A stretch of DNA of 43,539 nucleotides from Cryptomeria japonica (GCF_030272615.1 NW_026729308.1:1-43539); one strand, 5' to 3'; positions 10,553 through 21,941 are shown, numbered from the stretch's first letter. The notes: generated by a model not told the origin, from the sequence alone. Translations and numbers: made by a program.

Positions 10553-12578
10553 AAGATCCCTAAAATCCAATCTTTCTAACAATTTTTCTGCAAATTCACT
10601 TGAGTTCATACGAGAGTTCTTGTTTTGTCGTATGAGAACCTACCATTTTTTGTATGGGCCTATGAACAAACTCGTACGAGTTTATGGTGAAGACTAAGCT
10701 CGTATGAGCTGATACTTGAACCCACACGAGTAAGCTATTTTGTCGTATGGGCATATAGGAATTGTTGTACAAGTAGGTGACAAACCTCATATGAGTTTCT
10801 GCTTTAACAGAGGAGATTTGTAACTGAGATTTGAAATTAGGCTCGGAGAAGCCCACCATCTGATTTTTTATTTTTCTACCTTGTGTTTTCTTGCAGGTCT
10901 AATAGTTTGATGCAGGGTTGAAGGAGTTAAAGTAGGATTTTAATTTAATTATTCTAGCTTTTTAAAAGTTTGCTAAAATTAACTCAATTTCTTTTCAAGC
11001 TAAAAATAATCTCACATTTCAATTTAGGGGTTTAAAAAGAATCAAATTTAGAAGGTTAAAAAGAACAACAACTTTACATTTTCCTTCCTGCAAGTTAGGT
11101 TCACACTTCAAATTTTGGGGTTATAAAATGAACAACAACAATCTTTTATTTTCTTGCAAAGGTTAAAATTCACAATCAATACTTGTTTCCAAGATTAAAA
11201 AGAACAATCCAAATTTCATTTTGCAAAGTGATTTCCATCTCAAATCAACATGCATTATTTTAAGTTGACCAAGATTTCATTTCCTAGATTAAGAAAACAA
11301 ATTGCTTTATGGGACTAAAAATAACACCATGCTTGTTGGAGCAACATCTCCAAATAGATCTTATCCAATCATTGCTTTGGAAGGATAAAAAAAACATTGC
11401 TTGCCTTGTCTCGAAAGTGGTAGGTATATGCTCTCCCCTTAATTGGGTGATCAAAAAAACAAACCACTCTTTCATGCTTTCTTTTACTTCGAGCAATTAA
11501 ATCCTTTAGAAGGCATGCCCTCCTGAGTTTCCCTTAGGGCACCATTAAGGGCGGTGAGAGGGGAACAACGTAAGTGGGAAATGAATTTATCGTCAAGTGT
11601 TCCAACCCACTATAATCAAATGTAGAGGCTGACGAAAGTCCCCTGCAATGGTTTTTCTCAATGATTAGCCTTCCCCTAGTATCTTTAATATACGAAAAGC
11701 CTTTGTTCTAAAGTTTGGGAAGCCTCCTAAGGGAGTTTATCACTGAAGACCGAACAAAAGCCTGATTAAAAACCATAACAATAGAGACTGAGTCGAGTTA
11801 GTTGCCAAACATTGGAAATATCATAGTGCAAGGGTGGGCAAGAATCTGCCCCCAAGATTACTCACCATATATATCCCAAGATAACTACCCAAATGTGAAG
11901 TAATTCACTTTGGGTTAATTTCTAGAAAAAGATAAAAAAAAGGGGCACCCTCTACTGGGTGAGAAGGTTATTTGAGCTGACAAGGTATCGAAACTAGTGG
12001 GCTATGATATTGTCAGTGACCTTTGAATAAAGAGCCTAACTGATGTGTCTTCTATTGTAAATCAAACCAGTGCAAACATCGGGGATTTGAAAACATCCTC
12101 ATCACAAAAATATACACTCAATGTTTGGCATAGGTATAATCATTGTTTTCATGTGTGCTATGTCTTCTTGTCACAAATGTTAAAACATCTTGCAAATCAA
12201 CCAATACAACAATAAGTTCAAAACAAAGAGCAAAGAGCAACCTTAGAGAAAAGAGAATTTCCAACTCAAACTAAGAGCCTTTAGAAAGAGGTATCAAATC
12301 ATCAACTATCTTGAGATAAGATTTCATGCAATAAAACTAAGGAGTATCCAATAGAGTGATCAAGAGTTCCATCATCCAACAATTTTATCAACATCAATAC
12401 CTAGTTAGGTTCTCAAGTTGTCAAATTAAGTTTCTACATCAAGAAACATGACTCATATCATTTGACATACTTTGTTCATAGAGGCGAATCAAACTAAACC
12501 TCTACTTCACAAGTAAACTTGAGTATCCAAAACAAAGTATCCATATCTAACATCAACATCAACATTTGATCATTTTGC
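10553..12578 (+). other. Leader region of the Tat-like element, no ORF
   Basis: About 2 kb between the primer-binding site and the first gag-like ORF. It contains a palindrome cluster (10605-10797), AT-rich polyadenine stretches (10930-11300), and a moderately GC-richer block (11500-12120). ORFs at 10596-10859 and 11284-11500 have no family resemblance and overlap on both strands. Long leaders are usual in Tat/Ogre elements. Confidence 0.5.
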
Positions 12579-13558
12579 ATGACCACTCCCCATATTTTGA
12601 GAAGAAGAACTCTTCATCAAAAGATTAAGTTGAAGAAGAGACAACCTAGTTCTAAGGCACTTATCAAGAGGAATAAGTTTCTCTACATCAACCATCAGCT
12701 CTTTAAATCACATTGTGTTTTCTTGCATCATATGCGGTTGTATATCCAAGGAAAAACCAACGAATTTGACAAAGAACCTTTGAGAAGTAGGGCTTACATT
12801 CAGAAAGCAACATTCAACCAACACCTTAATAGTGGATGAAGGATTAACCCCGCTTTGTTTCCAAAGTTTCTTATCACTTACAATGAGGCTTGACCTGAGC
12901 CACCAACTCCACCAAGAACCCCAATAGAAGAAGAAAAATTCACCACAGTAGAGATATATTAATACCCACTATCACTTGATCTCAGAAAAACAAAAAGAAG
13001 GAATCACAACCAGAATCAAGTACGAGTCATAGACTGTCCAATCCTTTTGATGAATATGCAACTATGAGAGAAACAAAGATCACCGACAAACTTCTATGAG
13101 AATTTCAAGAGAATGCATCTTTCCACAAACTCTTAAAAAGATTAATAGAAGCGAATAAGAAAAAATATCTACTCATGCTAACTAGCAAAGAATTAAATAT
13201 TCCTGACGATTTTGACATAGAAAACTTAAGGAATATAGATGAGAAAATTTCAATAACAAGAGCGAGAAACTATTCTTATCAAGAATAATGGAGAGAAGAA
13301 GAGGCACATGATCAAGAAAACATACATAACCAAGATTACACCCAAAACAACACTCACGAATAAGAGCATGCCCACATTTAGGACAATCTTAATGAGCAAG
13401 GGAAAGCTCCCCATCAAAGGAAAAATGTGCCCCCAAATTCTCTTACACAACAACTCCAAACACTTCAAAGAAAAATGCAGGACATGCAACAAGGGACCAC
13501 TGTATGATACTCCTTAGACGAAATTTGTCCTTATCCTTTTGATAGGAGATTGAACATG
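12579..13558 (+). pseudogene. gag: Tat-like gag, N-terminal part
   Basis: Only the last part is convincingly gag. Around 13440-13515 one frame reads LTQQLQTLQRKMQDMQQG, the Gln-rich coiled-coil helix that precedes the gag core in Tat/Athila-type elements. The sequence then breaks off at the ACATG target site of G2 and resumes in frame at 21421 with PFPPNLDIPKYEKY. Upstream, 12579-12839 has an open frame rich in Lys, His and Ser with no family match, and several frameshifts separate it from the coiled-coil segment. The true start cannot be fixed. Confidence 0.5.
13554..13558. repeat. Left target-site duplication of G2 (ACATG)
   Basis: ACATG here equals ACATG at 21421-21425, directly outside the LTR ends TGGTG and CATCA. 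The perfect 5-bp match proves the boundaries of G2. Confidence 0.95.
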
Positions 13559-15170
13559 TGGTGAAAGAGTACCTACCTATGAAGAAATAAACCAAGAATA
13601 AGATGATCTTTTGTTATCCTAGAGGGAATGTAATAAGACCTTATGGGTCCTTTTTGCAATTCAATGTCCGAGGAGTGTGACAAGTTTGCCAATGTTTGGG
13701 TCCAATTGTCATCTAGGGTCTTGTAGAGCAAATTGAGTCAATAAGGGTTACAATGGTCTAAATTGAGGGATAAAGTGACCAAAAGTTTATTTGAGTCATT
13801 TTTTATGTTTTAGAATACAATTTAGTTATTTTGGGGGATTATAATAGTTTGGAGTCTGAGTTGGTTGAATAATGCAAAAATTGTCATATTGTTAATTTGT
13901 TGTCATGACAATTTTGCACTTTTTATAATTCATGATTCTCTAAAAGTCATGTTAGTTTGAAAAATGCTTGGAGGAGGTTGTGTTCATTTGGGGTGACACC
14001 TTTAAGGACCCCAAACATGGAAATATGTAGGTTGGGTTGCTTTGGTTATTTTCAAAAAGGATATTGAAGCATCAAGAACTGTTGGGAACTCAGAAAACCA
14101 TCTAACTTCTGTCGATTGCATATGACAGGTGAATTGGAAAGAATGCTCAAGGCATAGATCCTAAAAATAAATTTTTTTATCTTTGTTTTTCATTTGGTGT
14201 TAATTCTTGAAGTGGTCGCTGCCTCATTCTACAAGCAAATCTCTACCGGGTAGCCTAAAACCCTCAAACCCCTAGGGTTTGACTGTAATAATGGGTTTTG
14301 GCCTCTCAATCCTTAGCTGAACACTCTATCATTATAGGAGATGATAGGAAAATGTATCATATCTCATTTCTAAAGTCCATTAAGAGGACACAACAAGGTG
14401 AAGAGGATGTAGAACTAACCCTAGGTCTGGCATCTCTATGTGACAAACTAGTTTAATGAGTGTAGTGCGCGAGAATTGAGTGGTAGAGCACTAGAAAGGG
14501 GTTTGAATGTGGTAGAAGAGAACTTTGGAGGTTGACATAAAATTTCATGGTCATTGATGCTCACCCATTAGAAGAACCAAGCTATTTTGTGGAAGACATT
14601 CAATCAAATAGGTCTAATAGCCTTATCAGGTCTGTTAGTGCAGTATTGGTTGGGATATCTACAAGTTGGTCCAGTATCAGAAACTGAGATATTGTTGAGA
14701 AATCCAAAAAGGGTATCTGAAAATATAATTTTTTTTCCTATTTCCTTAGGGTGTCAAAATTTATCACCTGATTCCCTCTAATGGAGGCTTAATTGCAACC
14801 GGTTCTGTTTGTGGGCAAGTGAGTCAAAATTGATGTTCTGGTGGCTCTAAACCATGAAATCCTATTTCATTTGTGTTAAGGTGTTGTGAGAACACCCCTC
14901 CAAGGATTGTTGTATTGAATTAGTCAAGTGGGTCATTCAAACCCTAAAGCCTAGTAGTAGCCCACTCATATGAATGCAAGGATGTGTGTAGTCACACGAG
15001 ACTTGAGAGTGTTAGTTGTTTGTAAGTTGACATATTGGAGCCTTTGAGGCTTGCAAGGTGTTTTTAGTGTCATTTGAACCATTGAGTGATGTGGTGTTGC
15101 GTAAGGATCTTTTGGAAGTAGAGATTTGGTTAGTTCAAGGTTACCCTTCTATTCTTTTGCCTACTCATCA
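13559..15170 (+). mobile_element. 5' LTR of G2, 1612 bp
   Basis: It begins TGGTGAAAGAG after the ACATG duplication and ends CTCATCA before the primer-binding site. It aligns along its whole length with 19823-21420 with many substitutions and small indels. No ORF inside it is shared between the two copies. Confidence 0.92.
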
Positions 15171-15173
15171 TAT

Positions 15174-15185
15174 TGATATCAGAGC
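15174..15185 (+). other. Primer-binding site of G2, one base off consensus
   Basis: TGATATCAGAGC against TGGTATCAGAGC; one G-to-A transition. It lies three bases after the LTR end. Confidence 0.88.
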
Positions 15186-15224
15186 AGGATTTTGAAGATC
15201 ACTTGGGTAGTGTGGTATTGGTGT

Positions 15225-16380
15225 ATGTCAGAAGAAGAGATTGAAATAGGGGATGACAAAATGCCTCCTAAGAGTATGTCACAAGATGCGGTGAAGAAGT
15301 TGATTGAAGAGATTCTTAAGTCCAAGCTTGAAGAATGGAAAAAGACTAAGGATAAGGAAGATGGAAGTGACACTGATGAAGAAGGGGAATCCTCTAAGAG
15401 GGTAGAGGAGATACCTGCAGATCAAAGGGTATTTGTAGATTCATTGAGGTCAGTCAATTGGGACACCATTGATGGGTTGTCTATATATATTGGAAGTATG
15501 GAAGCAAAAGAGGTGATAGACTGGATTGAGGCATTGACCAATCATTTTGAGTACAAAGAAATCCCTGAAGATAAGAAAGTTAAGTTGGAAAAAGAAAGGT
15601 TGAAGGGGTCTTCTCTTACATGGTGGAACTATGTACAAGGGGAGAGAGTTAAGGAGGGAAAGAGTATGATAACTTCCTAGGAAAAGATGAAAGCTAAAGC
15701 CAAGGCATAATTCATGCCCATTGACTTTGAAGTGCAGATGTATAAAAAGTTGCATAACCTCAGACAAAGAGACCTTGATGTGAATGCATATACGGAGGAG
15801 TTTCATAAACTTAGTCTCAGATCAAAGAGACAAGAAGAGGAGTTAGAGAAAGTGGCCAGGTACTTGAATGGCCTAAGGATGAACATCCAAGATGAGATCA
15901 ACATCTTGGCACCTGAGACAATGAACAAGTGTTTTCAATTGTCCTTAAGGGCAGAAGAGAAACTAAAGAGAAGAAGTGAGCAGGGTAACAGAGGTAAAGG
16001 AGGGAGAAGTTGTAGAGGCAGAGGTAGTTTTGGAGGAAGAAGTCCTAACCAAAGGTCTAGTGGTGAGTCTATCCAAGGAGAGCAATTTGGGGACTCAAGT
16101 AGTAGAGGAGGCTACCATGGGAGAAGACCTAATGGAAGAGGTGGGACAAATGTTTTAGGGAGAGGATCCAAATTCTCCACTATGAGGTGCTATAACTACA
16201 ATCAGATGGGGCACTTGACCTAAAAGTGTCTAGAGAAGGCCTCAACTTCTTATGGTGGTGAGAGGAGAATGACTTTGAATTAAGAAGATGCAAGGAGTGT
16301 GACATCTCCTAAAGTGAATTTGGCATTAGAGATGGGAGAGAACATGATGATCAAGAGGATGTTTCTCAAGGAACCAATGA
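15225..16380 (+). pseudogene. gag: Chromovirus gag of G2
   Basis: Possible starts are ATG 15225 (MSEEEIEIGDD) and ATG 15261 (MPPKSMSQDAV), both in frame; I cannot choose between them. The order is a Lys/Glu-rich N-terminus; then the gag core with YIGSMEAKEVIDWIEALTNHFEY (about 15490-15560) and LKGSSLTWW (about 15602-15628); then MYKKLHNLRQ and the YTEEFHKLSLRS block (about 15738-15820); a Gly/Arg-rich tail; and a zinc knuckle C-Y-N-Y-N-Q-M-G-H-L-T-stop-K-C near 16189-16230. In the knuckle the second Cys is Tyr and a stop sits before the last Lys-Cys. Stops also occur at about 15678 and 15708. All pieces share one frame with pol, which suggests a single ancestral Gag-Pol polyprotein. Confidence 0.88.
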
Positions 16381-16406
16381 AGACTAAGCTACCCTAGAGA
16401 AAGGCT

Positions 16407-16690
16407 TTGTTTAGAGTCAACTCCAAGATTGAAGATAAGGTTTGTAAAGTTGTCATAGATTCAGGGTCTACTGATAACATTATATCTTTGGAAGCAGTAA
16501 ACAAGTTGAACCAGGAAACGATACCACATAGTTGTCCATATAGGGTTAGTTGGTTGAACAAAGGGCAATACATACTCATCAATGAACAAGAATGGGTAGA
16601 ATTCAATATTGGGGGGTATAAGGATAAAATTTTATGTGACATCCTTTCAATAGATGCTTCCCATCTTTTGCTTGGCAGACCATGGTAGTT
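16407..16690 (+). pseudogene. pol: Aspartic protease domain of G2
   Basis: VVIDSGSTDNIIS (about 16452-16490) contains the catalytic Asp-Ser-Gly of retrotransposon pepsin-like proteases. The family's C-terminal hydrophobic turn appears as HLLLGRPW (about 16662-16685), immediately followed by TAG. It would cleave the Gag-Pol precursor as a homodimer. The catalytic triplet is intact, but the stop after W and further stops before 16806 separate it from RT. Confidence 0.87.
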
Positions 16691-16805
16691 TGACAGAAAG
16701 GTTCATCATGATGGATAAAATAATGCTTACTCTTTCCAAAAGGATGGTGTGAGTTTTAGAATATAGTGAGTAGTAGAAGGGGACCCACAACATGTAGAAT
16801 CTAGT

Positions 16806-18377
16806 GTGATTATGGTGGGGGAAAAAGAGTTCCTAGATACACTAAAGGAGGAAGGTGGAGTAGGTTTTTCTTTGATTGTGAAGTCCAAGGAGGAAAGGAA
16901 GAAGGGTGTGAGTGAGGTAGGACCTAAGGAGGTTAGGGAACTACTAGAGAGATACAAAGGAGTGGTTGTAGAAGACATACCTTATTCCCTGCCAGCTATC
17001 AGAGATATTAGTCATTAGATTGACCTCATAACATTAGCGGTACTCCCTAACAAGGCAACATATAAAATGACCCCACAACAAAATAAAGAGATAGCTAGGC
17101 AAATTCAGGAGCTCCTAGATAAAGGGTTGGTGAGAAAGAGCCCTAGCCCATGTACAATACCTATTGTTTTAGCCTCGAAGAAGGATGGGAAATGGAGGCT
17201 TTGTACTGATTCTAGGGATATCAATAGGATAACCATTAGATATAGGATTCCTATTCCTAGGATAGAGGATTTAATGGTTTATTTGGGTGGAGCTACCTAT
17301 TTCTCCATGATTGACCTCAAGAGTGGGTACCATCAGATAAGGATAAGAGAGGGGGATGAATGGAATACTGTATTTAAAACAAATGAAGGGTTGTATGAGT
17401 GACTTGTGATGCATTTTGGTCTTTTCAATGCCCCTAGAACATTTATGAGACTAATGAATGAAGTGTTGCAAAATTTTATAGGGAAGTTTTTGGTAGTTTA
17501 CCTTGATGACATATTGGTGTTCAGTAAGAGCAAGGAGGAGTACTTGAAACACTTGGAGGTAGTCTTGAAGTGGCTACAAGAGAAAAAGTTGATGATAAAC
17601 TTAGAAAAGTGTGACTTCATGAAGCAGGAGTTCATGTACTTAGGCTTTGTCATCTCTAAGGGTGACTTGAAGATATATTCTTCCAAGGTAGAGGCTATGT
17701 TGAGCTGGCCTACACCTAAGACAACATGAGAGGTAAGAATTTTTCATGGTTTGGAAACATTCTATAGGAGATTCATTAATAATTATGGTGATATTTGTGC
17801 ACCTATGTTAGAAACCATCAAGGGTAGTGGTAAGGTGAAGTTTGTGTGGACCAAAGAAGCAGATAAGAGTTTTGAGTGTTTAAAATAGAAATTTGCCAAG
17901 TACCCAGTCCTAGAATTGCCTGATTTCAGTAAGGTCTTCACCATTGAATGTGATGCAAGTGGATTGGCTATAGGAGCAGTATTGAACCAAGTGGGGAGAC
18001 TAGTGACATTTTTTTAGTGAAAACTAAATGAAGCAAAGAGGAAGTATTCCTCATATGATTTAGAGTTGTATGGCATGGTACAAGCTCAGAAAAATTAGAG
18101 GCATTACTTGCTTCCCAAGGAATTTATTGTTTATACTGACAATCATGCTCTTAGTTTTTTGAATGGACAAGAGAAGCTCATTCGTAGGCATATGAAATGG
18201 GTTGAAAGTCTTCAAGAATACACCTTAATCATGAAGCATAAGAAAGGTGTAGCCAATAAGGTTGCAAATTCTCTAAGTAGGAGGGTGTTGACAATGCAAG
18301 AAGTGCAGTTGCGGAGCATAGGTGTTGAAGCACTCAAAGGATTGTATGAAGAGGACCAAGATTTTAAGGAGGGATAA
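16806..18377 (+). pseudogene. pol: Reverse transcriptase and RNase H of G2
   Basis: A linker (VVVEDIPYSLP, about 16960-16990) leads into RT with TIPIVLASKKDGKWRLC, YFSMIDLKSGYHQIRI, the FGLFNAP box and the catalytic YLDD at 17499-17510 in [14 protein letters not shown], then the connection with LGFVISKG. RNase H begins at [16 protein letters not shown] (about 17938-17985) and continues through FIVYTDNHALSFLNG (about 18123-18165) to the conserved HKKGVANKVANSLSRR end (about 18237-18285). All are in one frame. Stops interrupt at about 17400, 17728, 17888, 18015-18020 and 18096; the first replaces a residue just before the FGLFNAP region. The active-site residues seen are otherwise intact. Confidence 0.92.
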
Positions 18378-18479
18378 GAGGTATGCAGTGAGTTTGAAAA
18401 TTCTTTTCATGGAGAATTTTTTTAATACACCTTGCAGGATGGTCTTTTGTTTAAGAGGTGTCAGTTATGTATCTTGAGG

Positions 18480-19400
18480 TGTTTGTTCCATGAGAGATAC
18501 TGTAGTAAAGGAGAAACATAGTGATGGTTTAGGACATCATTTTTGAATAAATAGGACCTTAGACCTAGTTAGGAGATTTTAATTTTGGCCAATGATGCAA
18601 ACTAATATCAGAAAGTTTGTGGAGAGTTGTACTATGTGTTAGAGAGCAAAGGGGGTCTCAACCAATGCAAGGTTGTACCAACCTTTTTCTATACCATGTA
18701 GACCATGAGAAAGTTTGAGTATGGAGTTTGTGATGGGATTACCTAGGACAAAGATAGGTCATGATAGTGTGTTTGTTATGGTAGATAGGTTCAGCAAGAT
18801 GGCTCACTTTATTCCTTGTAAAACCACAAATGATGCTAGCTATATTGCATGATTGTTCTTCAAAGAGATTGTTAGAATCCATGGGTTTCCTTTGAGTATT
18901 GTATCTGACATGGACAACAAATTTATAGGGATTTTTTGGAGAGCCTTATGGAAAAGGTTGGGTACAAATTTATCTTTTAGCTCAGCCTATCACCCTCAGA
19001 CTGATGGCCAAACTGAGGTTGTGAATAGTTCTTTGGGAAATATTCTTAGATGTTTTACAAAGGAGCATGGAAGTAGTTGGGATATGGTGATACCTCAGGA
19101 AGAGTATGCCTAATGATTTAACAAACAAAAGTACAGGTCTAAGTCCTTTTGAGATTGTGTATGGTAGTCATCCAAGGGGAGTTTTTGAATTGAAAGATGT
19201 TTAGGGGTTGGACAAGAGGAGTGGACATGCTGATGAATTTGCAAAGACTATGAAAGAGGTACACCAACAAGTCAGAGATACCTTGCAACAGAACAATCAA
19301 AAGGTTAAAGAAAGAGTGGATTAGAGAAGGACAGATGTGAAGTACCAAGTGGGTGACATGGGCATGGTTCATCTTAGCTAGGATAGGTTACCCAAGGGAA
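18480..19400 (+). pseudogene. pol: Integrase of G2 with altered catalytic Asp
   Basis: This part is in another frame from RT. The zinc-binding half keeps ESCTMC (C-x-x-C, about 18625-18642). The catalytic core begins [12 protein letters not shown], where the first catalytic Asp of the usual MDF is Glu (GAG at 18724). It continues with [14 protein letters not shown], then VSDMDNKF with the second Asp (about 18900-18925) and YHPQTDGQTEVVN with the catalytic Glu (about 18990-19025). Several stops and a frameshift near 19113 follow, then TGLSPFEIVYG and a VRDTLQQNNQKVKE-like linker. It would insert the cDNA into the genome; this copy cannot. Confidence 0.88.
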
Positions 19401-19800
19401 TCCATAGCAAGTTGATGATGAGAAGGATTGGACCTTGTAAAATTTAGGATAAATATGGTCCTAATGCTTATAAAATTGAACTCCCTGATGATATTTCTAT
19501 TTCACCTATATTTAATGTTTCTTATCTAACATTGTATAGGATTCCTATTGTAGGAGAAAGTGCAGGTGAATCTGTTCAGGAAAGTGAAAAATAGGTAAAG
19601 CACTTACCTCCTAAGGAGCCGCCTAAGATGAAGTGTATTTTGGATAGTAGGGAAGAAAAGAAGACATGACACAAGGATTATTTTGATCACTTATTTAAAT
19701 TGAAAGGCCTTCCTGAATCAGAATCTACATGGATAATGGAAGAAGATATCAAAAAATGTAGGGTGGTGATTTGCAGAAGTTGGTCTCTAAGAGGGCTTGA
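19400..19800 (+). pseudogene. pol: C-terminal integrase and chromodomain of G2
   Basis: After a GPCKI-stop-DKYGPNAYKIELP block and SPIFNVSYL, the frame ends in a chromodomain: CILDSREE (about 19632-19655), YFDHLFKLKGLPESESTW (about 19679-19732), EEDIKKC, and after a one-base shift GGDLQKLVSKRA-stop at 19800. The chromodomain would target integration to modified chromatin and assigns the element to the chromoviruses. The stop lies 22 bases before the LTR. No classical polypurine tract is obvious in the 22 bases between, which is odd. Confidence 0.82.
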
Positions 19801-19822
19801 CAAAAATTTCACTCAGGCAATA

Positions 19823-21420
19823 TGGTGCAGGAGCACCTACCTATGAAGAAATGAGCCAAGAACAATATGATCTTCTTTTAGCCTATAAGGAATGTAATAA
19901 GACACTATGGGTCCTTTTTGTAAATCATTGTCCTAGGAGTATGACAAGTTTGTCCATGTTTGGTTCTAATTATCATCTAAGGTCTTGTAGAGCAAATTGA
20001 GTCAATAAGGATCACAATGGTCTAAATTGAAGGATCAAGTGACCAAAAGAATATTTGAGTCATTTTTGATGTTTTAGGATCCAATGTAATTATTATGGGG
20101 GACTATGATATTCTAGAGTCTAAGTTGGTTGAATAATGCAAAAATTGTCATATTGTCAGTTTGTTGTCATGACAATTTTGCACCTTTTGTAAGTCGCGAT
20201 TCTCCAATGGTCAGTTTAGTTTTAAAAATGGTTGGAGGAGATTGTGTTCTTTTTGGGTGATACCTTTAATGACCCCAAACACCAAAATATGTAGGTTGGG
20301 TTGATTTGGTTGTTTTCAAAAAGGAAATTGAAGCATCAAGAACTATTGGGAACTCGAAAAACCATCTAATTTATGTTGATTGTGTACTGCAGGTGGATTG
20401 GAAAGAATGCTCATGGCATAGATCATGAAACTAGATTGTTTTACCTTTTTTTTAATTTGGCATTAATTATTGAAGTGGTCTCTATCCCATTCTACAATCA
20501 AATCTCTACCGGGTAGCCTAAAACCCTCAAACCCCTAGGGTGTGACTATAATAATGGGTTTGGGTCAATCCTTAACTGAACACTCTGCTATTATAGGAGA
20601 TGACATGCCACTGTATTATATGTCAATTCCAAAATCCATTAAGAGGATAGAACAGAGTGAAGAGGATGGATAACTAAACCCTAGGTCTAACATCTCTATG
20701 TGACAGATCGGTTCTATGACTGCAATGCATGAGAATTGAGTGGTAGAGCATTGGAAAGGGGTTTGATTATGGTAGAAGAGAACTTTGGAGGTTGACATAA
20801 CATTTCATGGTCAGTGATGGTCACCCATTTGGAGAACCAAACCAATTTGTGGAAGATGATCAGTCAAATAGGTCTAATAACCCTATTAGGTCTGTTAGTG
20901 TAGTATTAGTTGGGATATCTGCAAGTTGGTCCAATACTAGAAACTAAAATATTTTTGAGAACTCCAAAAAGGGTATCTAAAAAGTTATCACCCGATTCCT
21001 TATAATGGAGGCCTAATTCCAACCGGTTCTGTTTGTGCACAAGTGAGTCAAAATTGATGTTTTGGTGGGTCTAAACCATGAAATCATGTTTCATTTGTGT
21101 TAACATGTTGTGAGAACACCCCTCCAAGGATCATTGTATTGAATTAGTCAAGTGGTTCATTCAAACCCTAAAGCCTAGTAGTAGCCCACTCATATGAATG
21201 CAACGGTGTGTGTAGTCACATAGGACCTTAAAGTATTAGTTGTTTGTAAGTGGACATATTGGAGCCTTTGAGGCTTCCAAGGTGCTGTTAGTATCATTTG
21301 AACCATTGAGTGATGTGGTGTTGTGTGAGGACCTTTTGGAAGTAGGGATTTGGTTGAGTCTGTGAGCCTTAGAGGTTGTTTGGTTCAAGGTTACCCTTCC
21401 AGTCTGTTGCCTCCTCATCA
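19823..21420 (+). mobile_element. 3' LTR of G2, 1598 bp
   Basis: It begins TGGTGCAGGAG and ends CTCATCA, followed directly by the ACATG duplication. It pairs with 13559-15170. Confidence 0.92.
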
Positions 21421-21425
21421 ACATG
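21421..21425. repeat. Right target-site duplication of G2 (ACATG)
   Basis: Identical to 13554-13558. Confidence 0.95.
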
Positions 21426-21941
21426 GTACCTTTTCCCCCAAATTTAGATATACCTAAGTATGAGAAATATTATGGTAAGAGTGATCCCCATGATCACATT
21501 CAATAATTTTGTATCATCAGCTTAGAGTTTACTCACAACGACATATACTTAATGATATTATTTTCAAGAATTTTTCAAAGGGAAAATAATGGAGCGGTTG
21601 TTAAAACTCATACCTCCAATCAGATCATTCGATGAGTTGGTGAACAAATTCACAACAAAATACTCCTATAACATCCAACATGCAATCACCATGTTGGATG
21701 TGTGTAACACGAAACAAAAGAACAATGAAAAATTAATGGTGTTTCTACAATGATGGAGGTGCATGGTCTCAAGATATCCACAAGATGTGCCTGAAAAGGA
21801 AAAGATTGAAATCTTCATAGACAATCTAAATAGTGAGATGAGTTATCAACTCAAACTACAATGTATACCATCTTTTGCAAAATTAATAGAAAATGGTATC
21901 CATGTAGAGGAAGCTTCCATCAAGAAAGGAACATTAAATTT
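21426..21941 (+). pseudogene. gag: Tat-like gag, core part
   Basis: Directly after the G2 duplication the frame gives PFPPNLDIPKYEKYYGKSDP, which is the entry of the retrotransposon-gag fold in Tat/Athila elements. It continues with RSFDELVNKFTTKYSYNI (about 21625-21680) and a long open stretch at 21763-21941 with VSRYPQDVPEKEKIEIFIDNL, LQCIPSFAKLIENGIHVEEA. Stops occur near 21504 and 21751 and a frameshift near 21570. The reading stops at the copia A target site (AATTT at 21937-21941) and the rest of gag resumes at 28574. Gag would form the particle core. Confidence 0.83.

Larger units (their letters stand above)
13559..21420 (+). mobile_element. Ty3/gypsy chromovirus G2, full length, 7.86 kb, coding-dead
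   Basis: Two LTRs (13559-15170, 19823-21420), a perfect ACATG duplication, an initiator-Met type primer-binding site and gag-PR-RT-RH-IN-chromodomain in the usual chromovirus order. Gag through RNase H lies in one frame, interrupted almost only by stop codons. Integrase and chromodomain are frame-shifted. The LTRs differ at roughly 11% over a hand-aligned stretch (13681-13920 against 19947-20190), so insertion is old. The element lies inside gag of the Tat-like host. Confidence 0.93.

Noticed and set aside
10596-10859. 87-codon minus-strand ORF in the Tat-like leader
   Set aside because: Lies antisense over the palindrome cluster, and no coding gene is expected there; composition looks random.
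12120-12150. TTTGGCATAGGTATAATC as an alternative primer-binding site ending a 3.1-kb LTR from 8963
   Set aside because: The match to known primer-binding sites is poor; the site at 10534-10552 fits the TTGGCGCCCACCGTGGGGC type much better.
16727-16978. Minus-strand ORF rich in Ser and Thr
   Set aside because: Antisense shadow of the G2 linker between protease and RT.
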